Assembly (NCBI GenBank): GCA_036250195.1
Contig: JAVHZZ010000004.1
Span: 163,162,869 to 163,226,868, forward strand
Origin: Mixophyes australis
Taxonomy: Eukaryota; Chordata; Amphibia; Anura; Limnodynastidae
Direction of reading: 5' to 3'
Length of the DNA: 64,000 bases
Shown here: one piece after another, positions 34,580 through 45,065 of the stretch
Layout: each line of letters opens with the position of its first letter
Numbering within the stretch: position 1 is the stretch's first letter
Program-made: the position numbers and the translations under genes
Notes under the pieces: generated by a model
Seen by the model: only the letters and a program-made list of their open reading frames with translations
What the model was told of the DNA's origin: nothing
Databases searched by the model: none

Positions 34580-36911
34580 CACCATCTACGTGGACGAGGG
34601 AATTGTCGGATTCCAGCGACACTACATACTACACGTCGACTTCGATGTCAGCCGTGGCACACTACAGCAACACAATATCTTTAAACACTTTCCCGTAAAG
34701 CAGAACGTCACTGGCGTAAAACTCGCACCTCTAATGACTTCGTCACATATACTTCTATCTACCGCTCCTATCGAAATGCCCTGGACACTGCAAAACAAAC
34801 ATACTTCCAATCTCTTATCTATGCTCAGGCTTCCAACCCCAAACGCCTTTTTAAGACATTTAAAGCTCTTCTCAATCCTCCCACCCCAAACCCTCCGTCC
34901 ACTATCAGTGCCCAGGATCTTGCTTCCTATTTCAAGGACAAGATTGATAAGATCAGACTAGAATTAGTATTGGTATCCTCTTCCTCGACAAGCAATTGGC
35001 TCAATTCCTTCCCACCAACCTCTGACACCCTCCTCATTTGACCCCACAAATGAAGAGGAAATTTCTACTCTTTTCTTATCCTCCTACTCTACCTCCTGTC
35101 CTCTTGATCCAATCCCCTGGCAAATTGGTAGATCCCTGTCTCCTGTGCTCATCTCACTTCTAACTAAAATCTGTAATCTCTCGCTCTCTACTGCCATCTT
35201 TCCGTCACTATACAAGCATGCAGTGATTACTCCTATTCTAAAAAAACAAGATTCCGACCCAAACTCTCTCTCAAATTACCGTCCCATCTCTCAGCTCCAA
35301 TGCCCCTCCAAGCTTCTAGAGAGACTTGCCTACACTCGCCTCACACGCTTCCTTTCCACAAACAGCCTGTTGGATCCTCTTCAGTCTGGCTTTCGTTCTC
35401 AACACTCCACAGAGACTGCATTGACTAAGGTTGTCAATGATCTGATCACTGCTAAAACTAAACGCCATTACTCTCTCCTAATTCTCCTGGATCTCTCGGC
35501 TGCATTTGACACCGTTGATCCCTCTCTTCTCATACAAACGCTGCAATCCCTAGGGCTTCAAGACACTGTTCTATCCTGGTTCTCATCCTACCTTTCTAAT
35601 CGCTCTTTCACTGTTAATTTCTCTGGGGCCACCTCTGCTCCGCTTCCTTTATCAGTTGGAGTACCGCAAGGCTCAGTGCTAGGTCCTCTGCTGTTCTCTA
35701 TCTATACCGCTTCTCTTGGAAATCTAATAAGTTCCTTTGGCTTTCAGTATCATCTCTATGCGGATGATATCCAAATCTATCTATCCTCTCCTGATCTCTC
35801 GACATCTGTGTTGTCCCGTGTAACTGACTGTCTTTCTGCCTTATCATACTGGATGTCCTCTCGCCAACTCAAACTTAATCTTTCTAAAACAGAGTTAATA
35901 ATATTCCCACCCACCAACCAAGAGCATACCTGACATTTCTATCTCTGTTGATAACATGACCATAAATCCCACCCCACAAACTCGCTGCCTGGTGTAATCC
36001 TTGACTCACACCTATCCTTTGTTCCCCACATTGACTCTATATCTAAATCATGTTACATTCATCTAAAAAACATTTCCAGAATTCGCACATATCTCACACA
36101 AGACACTGCAAAAACCTTAATTCATGCACTTATCATCTCCCGCATTGACTATTGCAATTCCCTCCTTACAGGCCTTCCCAAAAACAGACTCAACCCCTAC
36201 AATCTATTTTGCACGCTGCGGCAAGATTGATTTTCCTTGCAAATCGTTATTCCTCTGTTGAATCACTCTGTATGTCTCTACACTGGTTGCCTGTTTTCTA
36301 CCGAATCCAATATAAAATACTTTTACTAACCTACAAGGCCATCAACAAGGCTGCACCAACATACATCTCCTCTCTTGTCACAAAATATCTCCCAACTCGG
36401 CAACTCCGTTTTGCACAAGATCTGCGTCTCTCATCCACACTCATTGTATCCTCCCATTCCCGATTACAGGACTTTTTCCGGGCTGCACCCACTCTATGGA
36501 ATTCTCTTCCTCGCACAATAAGACTCTCCTCTAGTCTACAAACTTTCAAGTGTTCTCTGAAAACCCACCTCTTCAGACAAGCTTATAATATTCCTGAACC
36601 ACCCTCTTAACCTCACCACATTACCCTATTACCACTTGTTATACAACAACCCCTTGACCAACATTGTTGTGTGACAGGATCATTTAGCTTATGAGTCACT
36701 TTTACCTTTGCAGTCTGGCTGGGCCGACTGCAAATGTAGACTTAACCTCATGTGTCAAACTCCCATTGACCAATAGATTGTAAGCTTGCGAGCAGGGCCT
36801 TCTCACCTCTTTGTCTGTTTTACCCAGTTCATTTATTAGTTTACTATGTCTGTCCCCACTTGTAAAGCGCTACGGAATATGTTGGCGCTCTATAAATTGA
36901 TGATGATGATT
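34580..36911 (+). mobile_element. L2/CR1-like LINE inserted in the L1, 5' truncated
   Basis: The plus-strand LINE interrupts L1 ORF2 between its endonuclease and RT regions. Its 3' end is GTAAAGCGCTACGGAATATG, then TTGGCGCTCTATAAATTGAT and a GAT microsatellite, typical of LINEs that end in a short simple repeat and not in poly(A). The 5' boundary near 34580 is approximate and the endonuclease domain is missing. It is younger than the L1. Confidence 0.85.
34680..36609 (+). pseudogene. L2/CR1-type reverse transcriptase, lightly broken
   Basis: An N-terminal piece (about 34700-34960, SNPKRLFKTFKALLNPP) is out of frame. The main frame at 35145-35933 carries RT blocks [51 protein letters not shown] and the catalytic YADD (35757-35768). 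A second frame at 36152-36610 holds the C-terminal region (LHWLPVFYRIQYKILLLTYK), with AAPTLWNSLPRTIR, ending LFRQAYNIPEPPS. Only a few frame breaks separate the pieces, so the copy is moderately young but inactive. Confidence 0.9.
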
Positions 36912-38161
36912 ACCTCAAGAAGGATATAGACTTCTGCATGATCCATCCAAGAAAACTCAGTGATTCCAGCTTTTATGGTTAAAGCTGTCAATGAGTGGGA
37001 AACATGGACCATAGCTATGTGAGAGTATATCTGATGTGGAGCCAAAAAATGAGTACAATCTCTCGCTGTTGAATTTCTAAGGCGCCAGGAATCGTATAAA
37101 TTGTGCTGTTTGATTAAGGGGGATGGGATCAGTGAATCTGGAGAGTGTGGTATCTAGTTTTTGGGAGGGGGTAGCGCTTTATTTAAAGCTGGATTGCGTT
37201 ATATTGACATCACCACCCACAGTAACATGCCCCTGTGCCAGTTGCTTTCATTTAGATAAACAACATATTTTTCCCTTCTACAGTCTCCCAGGACTATAGT
37301 ATGCTTACAAAGGGAGTTGAGACCATTGAAATTAATAGACAGGAGTTTCAGAGCCATAACAATAAGGTTGGGTCATCTTCTGAGGGAGGAGTGATGAGAG
37401 TGCTTCCAATACAAAGAGTCTTAGTCCTCCTGAGAACACAGGAAGGAGGAGAGAAAGAATAAAGAGAAAGTAGCAACAAGGGAGGGAGGAGGGGCAAAGC
37501 CAATTCGGACAAGAACCCTTAAACAAAGGAACTCTTAAGGGCTTCAGCTCTATGGTATATAAAACTTGTGAAACAATATAACAATAGTACAGGGTGCATT
37601 GGTGGTAGGCAGGAGACATAAATGTAATACTGGTGGGATCTAGGGCCAATTAAAATTAACAAGGAACAAAAGTAAGGAGAGTAATGAGTTATAAACTGTC
37701 AGTGAGATAATAGAGAAAGCTATGCAGTATATTAGGAAAGAGAAGAAAAAAGGGCAGAAGGACTACCGGTGCCAGGGAGGGTAAAAGGAAAGGTAACAGA
37801 AGAAGTAGGGAGGAGTGGGGAGAAGGAAGTGAAAAAAGGAAAAGACGTGGAGGAATGGGGAACTCTGTTAGTAGACATATTACATGTGTAGATTTAGAAA
37901 GGAAAGAGGATGGGAAATAGAAAGAAGCACATGTAGACACAATGACATATCAAATCAAGGAGGTGTACTAAGTAGTATGAAGCACCAGTAAGTCACTTTG
38001 AACTGAACATTAAATTAAAAAAGGCAAAATGGGTGTCACTCACCGGACCGTGAGTGCTTCTTCCCGGACATTTAGGAACCGTGGCCGTCCTCCATCCTGA
38101 GGGTCTGCGCATGCGCAGCCCTTTCCTATACTTCAGTGTATGTCCCTTTAACTCAATTGGC

Positions 38162-38220
38162 AGATCAGGCAACACTCCCTATATTAAGCACCTGTGGTCA
38201 ACACCACGTTGCCTGATCTT
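38162..38220 (+). promoter_or_regulatory. TATA-like box and predicted RNA 5' end of the LTR
   Basis: TATATTAA at 38180-38187 lies 31 nt upstream of GCCTGATCTT (38211-38220). A 12-bp inverted repeat, AGATCAGGCAAC (38162-38173) and GTTGCCTGATCT (38208-38219), encloses the box. The spacing suits Pol II initiation near 38211; the start is inferred, not seen. Confidence 0.55.
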
Positions 38221-39828
38221 GGAGTCTCATTCCCCATGAGTCTCTGAAGGTGTTCCTGTATTCCTCGTGTATTCAGCGCTGCTGATTCCTGTGGTTTCCA
38301 AACCACTTCTATCTCTGTGGTTTCCAAACCACTTCTACTGCTGTGGTTCCCATACCACTTCTACCATCAACTGTATCATCGTGACTGTTTGCTGATTCCT
38401 ATCCGCTGCCTCCGTGCACTACAGTCTTCTAAACCACTTCAACGCTATTATATATTATTGTGACTGTTTGCTGATTCCTATCCGCTGCCTCCGTGCACTA
38501 CAGTCTTCTAAACCACATCAACGCTATTATATATCATTGTGACTGTTTGCTGATTGCTATCCGCTGCCTCCGTGCACTCCAGCCGTTACTTCACATCCAC
38601 TCACCTGTTCATCATCAAGTCTGTGAGCTGATTCCTATCCGCTGCCTCCGTGCACTACAGGCTCCAGCTTGCAACTCGCCTGTGTTCATCATCGTGACTG
38701 TGAGCTGATTCCTATCCGCTGCCCCCGTGCACTACAGTCTCCAGCTTGCAACTCGCCTGTGTTCCTCATCGTGACTGTTAGCTGATTCCTATCCGCTGCC
38801 CCTGTGCACTGCAGTCTCATCTCAGCTCTCCTGTGTTTCCTCGAGACTGCTGCTCTCATTGCCATCCGCTACTCTTCGTGATCAACAGCTCCTGGTCTAC
38901 TCTGCTCTCCCGTGTTCCATCGCTGTTGGCACCTGTTGGTTGCTACTGGTTACCTCCGTGTGCCCGCAGAGTCCTGCTGCTGCTGTCAGCGCTATCGTCC
39001 ATCTACTGCTGATCCGCTCTCCACGCCTTCACGTGTCCCGCTGGTCTCTACCCTCCTGTCAGCATTGGATTCGTATCTCATCAACTACTCCTCTGCTGGA
39101 TCATCTCCATTCTCCTGGGTCCTCCATGAGTCCAGTTCCACGTGTTACTGATTCCTGTGGATTCGTGTCCCTGTTGGTCTACTTACCTGTGCGCTGCACC
39201 TACTAGACCGCTGCCTCATCCATCCAGGGACTTCTCATCCAGCCGGCCTCCCGCCGCTCAGGTATCGCTGCACTCCTATCTGACTGCCTGCTTCTGAACC
39301 ACGGTATGCATACTTCTCATTGACTGTGCTGGTGTATTGCATATCTTGCTGGACTGTGTTGGTTCTCCTCTGGAGTCTGCTATCCGCTGAGTCTATTGCC
39401 ATCATTGACTGTGTTATCTTGTGCTGGATTACGTCAAGAGACTTTCTATATTTGCAGACCTGTTCAGTCATTTATATATATTGTGCATATTACTGTGGAT
39501 CAGGGCCGGACTGGCCATCTGGCACTTCTGGCAAATGCCAGAAGGGCCGATGGGCAGATGGGCCGGTCCGGTCCCTGGCAGTCGGTGCACGGTGTACTGA
39601 CAGCGTACACCATGCACTGACACAGCGTGCATTGACAGCCTGGTGGCTGGCTCCTCCCCAGGAACCAGCCACCAGATCACATGGGCAGCGCTGCAATGTC
39701 GAGTCGGCCGGGTCTGAGGAGTGTGGAACAGAAGAAGAAAGAAGACAGAAACAGGAGGAGAAAAGAAGATGAAAAGGTAAGTACAGTAAAACGGTGGGGG
39801 GGGGGGAGATAGCGGGTGACGGATCCCA

Positions 39829-42188
39829 CACAGAAAGCAGGAAAAGGGGGAAGATAATGGCACACACAAAGCAGGAAAAGAGGGAAGAGAATGGCAGACA
39901 GAAAGCAGGAAAAGGGGGAAGAGAATGGCACACAGAAAGCAGGAAAAGGGGGAAGAGAATGGCACACAGAAAGCAGGAAAAGGGGGAAGAGAATGGCACA
40001 CAGAAAGCAGGAAAAGGGGGAAGAGAATGGCACACAGAAAGCAGGAAAAGGGGGAAGAGAATGGCAGACAGAAAGCAGAAAAAGAGGGAAGAGAATGGCA
40101 CACAGAAAGCAGGAAAAGGGGGAAGAGAATGGCACACAGAAAGCAGGAAAAGGGGGAAGAGAATGGCACACAGAAAGCAGAAAAAGGGGGAAGAGAATGG
40201 CACACAGAAAGCAGAAAAAGGGGGAAGAGAATGGCACACAGAAAGCTGGAGAAGGAGGATAGAGAATGGCACACAGAAAGCAGAAAAAGGGGGAAGAGAA
40301 TGGCAAACAGAAAGCAGAAAAAGAGGGAAGAGAATGGCACACAGAAAGCAGGAAAAGGGGGAAGAGAATGGCACACAGAAAGCAGGAAAAGGGGGAAGAG
40401 AATGGCACACAGAAAGCAGAAAAAGGGGGAAGAGAATGGCACACAGAAAGCAGGAAAAGGGGGAAGAGAATGGCACACAGAAAGCAGGAAAAGGGGGAAG
40501 AGAATGGCACACAGAAAGCAGGAAAAGGGGGAAGAGAATGGCACACAGAAAGCAGGAAAAGGGGGAAGAGAATGGCACACAGAAAGCAGAAAAAGAGGGA
40601 AGAGAATGGCACACAGAAAGCAGGAAAAGGGGGAAGAGAATGGCACACAGAAAGCAGGAAAAGGGGGAAGAGAATGGCACACAGAAAGCAGGAAAAGGGG
40701 GAAGAGAATGGCACACAGAAAGCAGGAAAAGGGGGAAGAGAATGGCACACAGAAAGCAGAAAAAGGGGGAAGAGAATGGCACACAGAAAGCAGAAAAAGG
40801 GGGAAGAGAATGGCACACAGAAAGCTGGAGAAGGAGGATAGAGAATGGCACACAGAAAGCAGAAAAAGGGGGAAGAGAATGGCAAACAGAAAGCAGAAAA
40901 AGAGGGAAGAGAATGGCACACAGAAAGCAGGAAAAGGGGGAAGAGAATGGCACACAGAAAGCAGGAAAAGGGGGAAGAGAATGGCACACAGAAAGCAGAA
41001 AAAGAGGGAAGAGAATGGCACACAGAAAGCAGGAAAAGGGGGAAGAGAATGGCACACAGAAAGCAGGAAAAGGGGGAAGAGAATGGCACACAGAAAGCAG
41101 GAAAAGGGGGAAGAGAATGGCAGACAGAAAGCAGAAAAAGAGGGAAGAGAATGGCACACAGAAAGCAGGAAAAGGGGGAAGAGAATGGCACACAGAAAGC
41201 AGGAAAAGGGGGAAGAGAATGGCACACAGAAAGCAGAAAAAGGGGGAAGAGAATGGCACACAGAAAGCAGAAAAAGGGGGAAGAGAATGGCACACAGAAA
41301 GCTGGAGAAGGAGGATAGAGAATGGCACACAGAAAGCAGAAAAAGGGGGAAGAGAATGGCAAACAGAAAGCAGAAAAAGAGGGAAGAGAATGGCACACAG
41401 AAAGCAGGAAAAGGGGGAAGAGAATGGCACACAGAAAGCAGGAAAAGGGGGAAGAGAATGGCACACAGAAAGCAGGAAAAGGGGGAAGAGAATGGCACAC
41501 AGAAAGCAGAAAAAGGGGGAAGAGAATGGCACACAGAAAGCAGGAAAAGGGGGAAGAGAATGGCACACAGAAAGCTGGAAAAGAGGGAAGAGAATGGCAG
41601 ACAGAAAGCAGGAAAAGGGGGAAGAGAATGGCACACAGAAAGCAGGAAAAGGGGAAAGAGAATGGCACACAGAAAGCAGAAAAAGGGGGAAGAGAATGGC
41701 ACACAGAAAGCAGAAAAAGAGGGAAGAGAATGGCACACAGAAAGCTGGAAAAGGGGGAAGAGAATGGCACATAGAAAGCAGGAAAAGAGGGAATAGAATG
41801 GCACACAGAAAGCAGGAAAAGGGGGAAGATAATGGCACACAGATAGCTGGAAAAGAGGGAAGAGAATGGCACACAGAAAGCAGGAAAAGGGGGAAGAGAA
41901 TGGCACACAGAAAGCAGGAAAAGGGGGAAGAGAATGGCACACAGAAAGCAGGAAAAGGGGGAAGAGAATGGCACACAGAAAGCAGGAAAAGGGGGAAGAT
42001 AATGGCACACAAAGCAGGAAAAGAGGGAAGAGAATGGCAGACAGAAGCAGGAAAAGGGGGAAGAGAATGCCACACAGAAAGTAGGAAAAGGGGGAAGAGA
42101 ATGGCACACAGAAAGCATGAAAAGGGGGAAGAGAATGGCACACAGAAAGCTGGAAAAGGGGGAAGAGAATGGCACACAGAAAGCAGGG
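39829..42188. repeat. 34-bp minisatellite, about 69 units
   Basis: The unit is GGCACACAGAAAGCAGGAAA followed by AGGGGGAAGAGAAT. Variants differ by G/A changes, and one 35-bp variant (GAAAGCTGGAGAAGGAGGAT) recurs at 40241, 40820 and 41297, spaced 579 and 477 bp, that is 17 and 14 units plus 1 bp. This shows duplication of blocks of many units. Because 34 is not a multiple of 3 and the unit lacks stops, long frames run through both strands; they are artefacts, not genes. One strand is strongly purine-rich. Confidence 0.97.
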
Positions 42189-42305
42189 GGGGGGGGAGAA
42201 AAGTGAGGATGCCACACAGGGGGGAGGGGGGGGCTGTATATTCCTACTGGATATTTATATAACCACATTTTATGCAAATGTAATTTAGTGTTGTTAATAT
42301 GTTTA

Positions 42306-42530
42306 CTTTGTGGCATAATATGATTTGGGGCACTACTGTATGGCATAATATGATTTGGGGTACTACTGTATGGCATAATATGATTTGGGGGCACTACTGT
42401 ATGGCATAATATGATTTGGGGGCACTATTGAGGTATAATATTAACCGGGGGCAGTATTGTGGTATAAAATAATTTGGGGGCACTATTGTACGAACTGGGG
42501 CACTATTGTGGCATAATATGATTTTGGGGG
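42306..42530. repeat. about 31-bp tandem repeat, 4-7 units
   Basis: The unit GGCATAATATGATTTGGGG then CACTACTGTAT is repeated, good for about four copies and then increasingly degenerate. It lies in the same intron-like segment of the hAT element. Confidence 0.9.
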
Positions 42531-42837
42531 CTATTAATTGAAAGTAGGGCCGTTTGGGGAAAAAATAACGTCTATTTATTAAATGTGAATAGGAATTATT
42601 TAATGGCATTGATGGTTGGGGGAAATAGGTATATTTCTTAAACGTAAATGCAATTTAATTTATTGCTGGGGTTGTTTGGAGAGCGGTATATAGGTTTATT
42701 TATTAAACGTGAATACTACAATTTTAATGCTGAGGCTGGAGCGAGGCCTAATTATAAAACATGGGTTGCATTGATTAAACACCAGGGCTGGTTGGAGGTT
42801 TCTAAATTACATGTACCCATTTTTTTTTTCCAAATAG

Positions 42838-42990
42838 GGCCTCCAGCATTCGAGGATCCAGACAAGCAGCTACTGAAGACACCAGCAGCCACAGGTGGTG
42901 TAAGTGACAAGAACACAGGTGGGGAAGTCCCGAATTTTGATGACTGTCTCGTTTAGTGAGATTTGATCAGACTACAAGGACAGTTGGGAG
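42838..42990 (+). pseudogene. exon-like relic in the hAT element
   Basis: This 153-bp segment sits between acceptor TTTCCAAATAG and donor GGGAG|GTAAGT. One frame reads PPAFEDPDKQLLKTPAATGG before a stop at 42956; another reads ASSIRGSRQAATEDTSSHR. Such acidic, Ser/Thr/Pro-rich stretches are common near the N-termini of hAT transposases, so it is probably a decayed transposase exon. No catalytic domain remains in the element. Confidence 0.4.
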
Positions 42991-43564
42991 GTAAGTCCCA
43001 CTTCACACTGTACTGCTTGTGAAGGCAAAGGGCACCTAACAGTATTGCACACAGTATTGCTTGTGTATTTGTCTAACATTGTGTCTAATATGATAACCAT
43101 GTTACATAATAGGGGCCCCCTGTCTTAAATAACCCGGGCCCCCGAGCGTTAATCCAGCTCTGGTTAGCAGGAGGAATCTGATAGTTGCTCCCAGTCCCTG
43201 GACAGGACACAGACTGCAGAGCAAGCCAAGGAGCTCTAGGTCTCACAAGATTTGGTAATCTCGTGAGACTAAGAGCTTCCCTGCTCACTCTACAGGAAGT
43301 TCCCACCCTGATGGATGTCAGCAGCATAGATAAGTACAGTGGGCTGGGGGTGTCATAATGTGCCTGGGGGGATGGCGTGATGTGGCTGGGAGGCCGTGAT
43401 AAATGTAATGTTTTATTATAATGTATGTATCAATGCCCCATGTTGGCCACGCCCTTTTTGGCGCCGCCGCTGCGCGACGGCTCACGATTTTTTTCCTTCT
43501 GGACATGAGGTGGGCCTGTGTACTTTAAATGCCAGGGCTGATTTTTAGTCCCAGTCCAGCCCTG
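42991..43564. other. right arm of the hAT element, non-coding
   Basis: At 43108-43165 a GGGGCCCCCTGTCTTAAATA ... TTAATCCAGCTCTG segment resembles the end of another hAT family (compare CAGGGCCGGATTAA at 22401-23660), perhaps a nested fragment. No gene is seen. Confidence 0.5.
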
Positions 43565-44117
43565 CTGTGGATCGTGTATAAGGTGCCCGTGTATATCCTG
43601 TGTTGCAGTCTCTCCCCGTGCACCTCCTCACATATATATTCAGTGGTACAACTTGCTGATGACAGACCACTGATCCCTGTTTCCTGTATCACCTGTTCCA
43701 GTATCCTCTCACATAGCAGTGGTACAACTTGCTACCGCAGACCACTGACTACCCGGATACCTCCACTTGGATTCCATTCCTTCATTTAGACAGCGGTACA
43801 ACTTGCTATCCGCAGACCGCTGACTCTCATCACCTCCTTGTTTCTGTTGGACATTCCTCCTCACTATAGCAGTGGTACAACTTGCTATCGCAGACCACTG
43901 ACTACCTTCACGTGCCCTTGTCCATACAGTTCCTCGTGTATTATTACCTCCATATTACCAGTGCTGCTAGTCATAGACTTTCCCGAGCATCTCATCATCT
44001 ACCATTTCCTGTTCCGTGATCACCCAGCTACCAGAGTACCCTATTACCATCTACATTGCTCTGGTAAGCCTACCACCTGGTGATCCCTGGGTAAAGACTC
44101 CTAGTGCCCGTGACAGT

Positions 44118-44127
44118 AAGATCAGGC
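44118..44127 (+). promoter_or_regulatory. candidate primer-binding site for self-priming
   Basis: AAGATCAGGC starts two bases after the 5' LTR and is the exact reverse complement of GCCTGATCTT at 38211-38220, the predicted 5' end of the element RNA. No match to a tRNA 3' end (starting TGG) is seen here. Tf1 and sushi-type chromoviruses prime from their own RNA 5' end in just this way. Confidence 0.65.
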
Positions 44128-44128
44128 C

Positions 44129-45061
44129 ATGACAGACCTAGATACGGAACCTACCGCCAAAGAGATGCTGCAGCATCTGGTCAGCCGTGTGGAGCAACAG
44201 GATGCCCGCCAACAGCTGTTACTTCAGTGTTATCAGTCATTAACCTCCCAAGGAACATCTGGACAGACTGTGACAGCTACTACTGAGGCTCCTGTGCTTT
44301 CCTCCGTTTCCCCAGTGCCATCCCAGGTGTCTACAGCTTCCACGCTTCACCTGCCTACTCCGTCAAAGTACGATGGAGACCCCAAAACTTGTAGGGGTTT
44401 CCTTAACCAATGTTCAGTCCATTTTGAGCTCCAACCTCAAAATTTTTCTACCCATCGTTCCAGAGTGGCCTATCTTATCTCTTTGTTTTCAGGACAAGCC
44501 CTGGCTTGGGCCTCCCCTCTGTGGGAAAGAAACGATCCAATATTACAAGATAGTGCCAAATTCATTTCTACATTCCGAAGTGTGTTCGATGAACCAGGTC
44601 GTGTGACCTCCGCTGCTTCCAGCATCCTCCGTCTGCGACAGGGATCTCATACAGTAGGCCAGTACGTCATTCAATTTAGGATCTTAGCCTCTGAACTTCA
44701 GTGGAACACTGAAGCCCTAGTTGCCGCCTTCTGGCAGGGGCTTTCCGATAAAATTAAAGATGCACTGACTACTCAAGAGCTTCCTTCGTCACTTGAAGAT
44801 TTGATCTCTCTATGCCATCGTGTTGATATGAGATTTCGTGAAAGAGAGGCTGAGAGAACAACTTCTGCTAAAGCACCTCTTCGTTCTAACCCTCAATTTC
44901 GTCCAGTTTCACCCTCTGTGATTCCCATGGAGATAGGACGTTCCAAATTATCTTCAGAGGAGAGGAAACGAAGAGTAATGAATAGACTCTGTATCTATTG
45001 TGCTGATTCCACTCATATTCTCAGCTCTTGCCCTAAGAGATCGGGAAATGCCAGGCCCTAA
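44129..45061 (+). CDS. gag: gag (310 aa) of the gypsy element
   Basis: The ATG lies one base after the candidate primer-binding site and opens MTDLDTEPTAKEMLQHLVSR. The middle has a capsid-like retrotransposon gag region (WASPLWERNDPILQD, then a LRQGSHTVGQYVIQFRILA block). Near the C-terminus a CCHC zinc knuckle C-x2-C-x4-H-x4-C is at residues 288-301 (CIYCADSTHILSSC). It ends with TAA followed by CTAG. Gag forms the particle that holds the element RNA. The frame is complete, with no internal stop, which fits a young copy. Confidence 0.93.
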   Translation: MTDLDTEPTAKEMLQHLVSRVEQQDARQQLLLQCYQSLTSQGTSGQTVTATTEAPVLSSVSPVPSQVSTASTLHLPTPSKYDGDPKTCRGFLNQCSVHFELQPQNFSTHRSRVAYLISLFSGQALAWASPLWERNDPILQDSAKFISTFRSVFDEPGRVTSAASSILRLRQGSHTVGQYVIQFRILASELQWNTEALVAAFWQGLSDKIKDALTTQELPSSLEDLISLCHRVDMRFREREAERTTSAKAPLRSNPQFRPVSPSVIPMEIGRSKLSSEERKRRVMNRLCIYCADSTHILSSCPKRSGNARP

Positions 45062-45065
45062 CTAG

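Larger units (their letters stand above)
31608..37357 (-). pseudogene. L1 ORF2 (endonuclease-RT), broken and interrupted
   Basis: The minus-strand ATG at 37357 starts MALKLLSINFNGLNSLCKHT, the usual N-terminus of an L1-type AP endonuclease. A diverged GGDVN (family GGDFN) follows near 37200 and a W-M-D-H-A-E-V-Y block near 36940. After the inserted LINE, the linker is at 34039-34239 (SMLARKQQQKRALGLIYKIQ) and the RT core at 33600-33875 (SYRPIHFLNVDLKLFAKILT and HPDQVGFIPK). The C-terminal end is at 31608-31931 (HFVSAATCQLAADWKQSIPP). Multiple frameshifts and stops make it non-functional. L1 ORF2 nicks target DNA and reverse-transcribes the L1 RNA. Confidence 0.88.
39777..42837 (+). other. intron-like segment within the hAT element
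   Basis: A basic, GA-rich stretch ending GATGAAAAG is followed by a consensus donor GTAAGTA (junction 39776/39777). At 42818-42837 a pyrimidine tract leads to acceptor CAAATAG. The enclosed 3 kb contains both tandem arrays. This looks like intron 1 of the ancestral transposase gene kept in a deleted derivative; transcription has not been shown. Confidence 0.45.
39501..43564. mobile_element. 4-kb non-autonomous hAT inside the 5' LTR
   Basis: It begins CAGGGCCGGACTGG and ends CCCAGTCCAGCCCTG, inverted copies of each other. CTGTGGAT flanks both sides (39493-39500 and 43565-43572) and occurs once in the uninterrupted 3' LTR (49828-49835), so this is a clean 8-bp hAT duplication. Its length is 4,064 bp. 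It has no transposase, but exon-like relics, a long minisatellite and a smaller tandem array. It inserted after the gypsy element. Confidence 0.96.
38034..44115 (+). repeat. 5' LTR, split by a hAT insertion
   Basis: The LTR parts are 38034-39500 and 43573-44115; adding one copy of the duplicated 8 bp fits the 2,010-bp 3' LTR exactly. U3 is short (about 177 bp) if transcription starts near 38211. The long R-U5 holds degenerate tandem units: CTGATTCCTATCCGCTGCC every 60-80 bp (38400-38800) and AGTGGTACAACTTGCT units (43645-43900). Differences from the 3' LTR seen by eye: GTCCCG versus GTACCG near 39036, and CATTTAG versus CACTCAG near 43785. Confidence 0.95.

Noticed and set aside
37689..37940. 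Ser/Leu/Pro-rich minus-strand frame as a gene
   Set aside because: It lies in the purine-rich spacer between L1 ORF1 and ORF2 and is low-complexity.
38493..39206. Short open frames in the LTRs (also at 48828-49541)
   Set aside because: They occur in both LTRs, have no family resemblance and lie in repeated non-coding sequence.
39829..42188. CRISPR-like array
   Set aside because: The 34-bp repeats are directly adjacent with no spacers, the host is a vertebrate, and no cas genes exist.
39468..42394. Very long open frames (up to 915 codons) on both strands
   Set aside because: They run through a 34-bp minisatellite whose unit lacks stops and is not a multiple of three, so every frame repeats with a 34-residue period. 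There is no domain, and the same DNA is open in several frames at once.
44116..44135. tRNA primer-binding site in the gypsy element
   Set aside because: The sequence after the LTR does not start with TGG and matches no tRNA 3' end that I can recall, whereas it perfectly complements the LTR.
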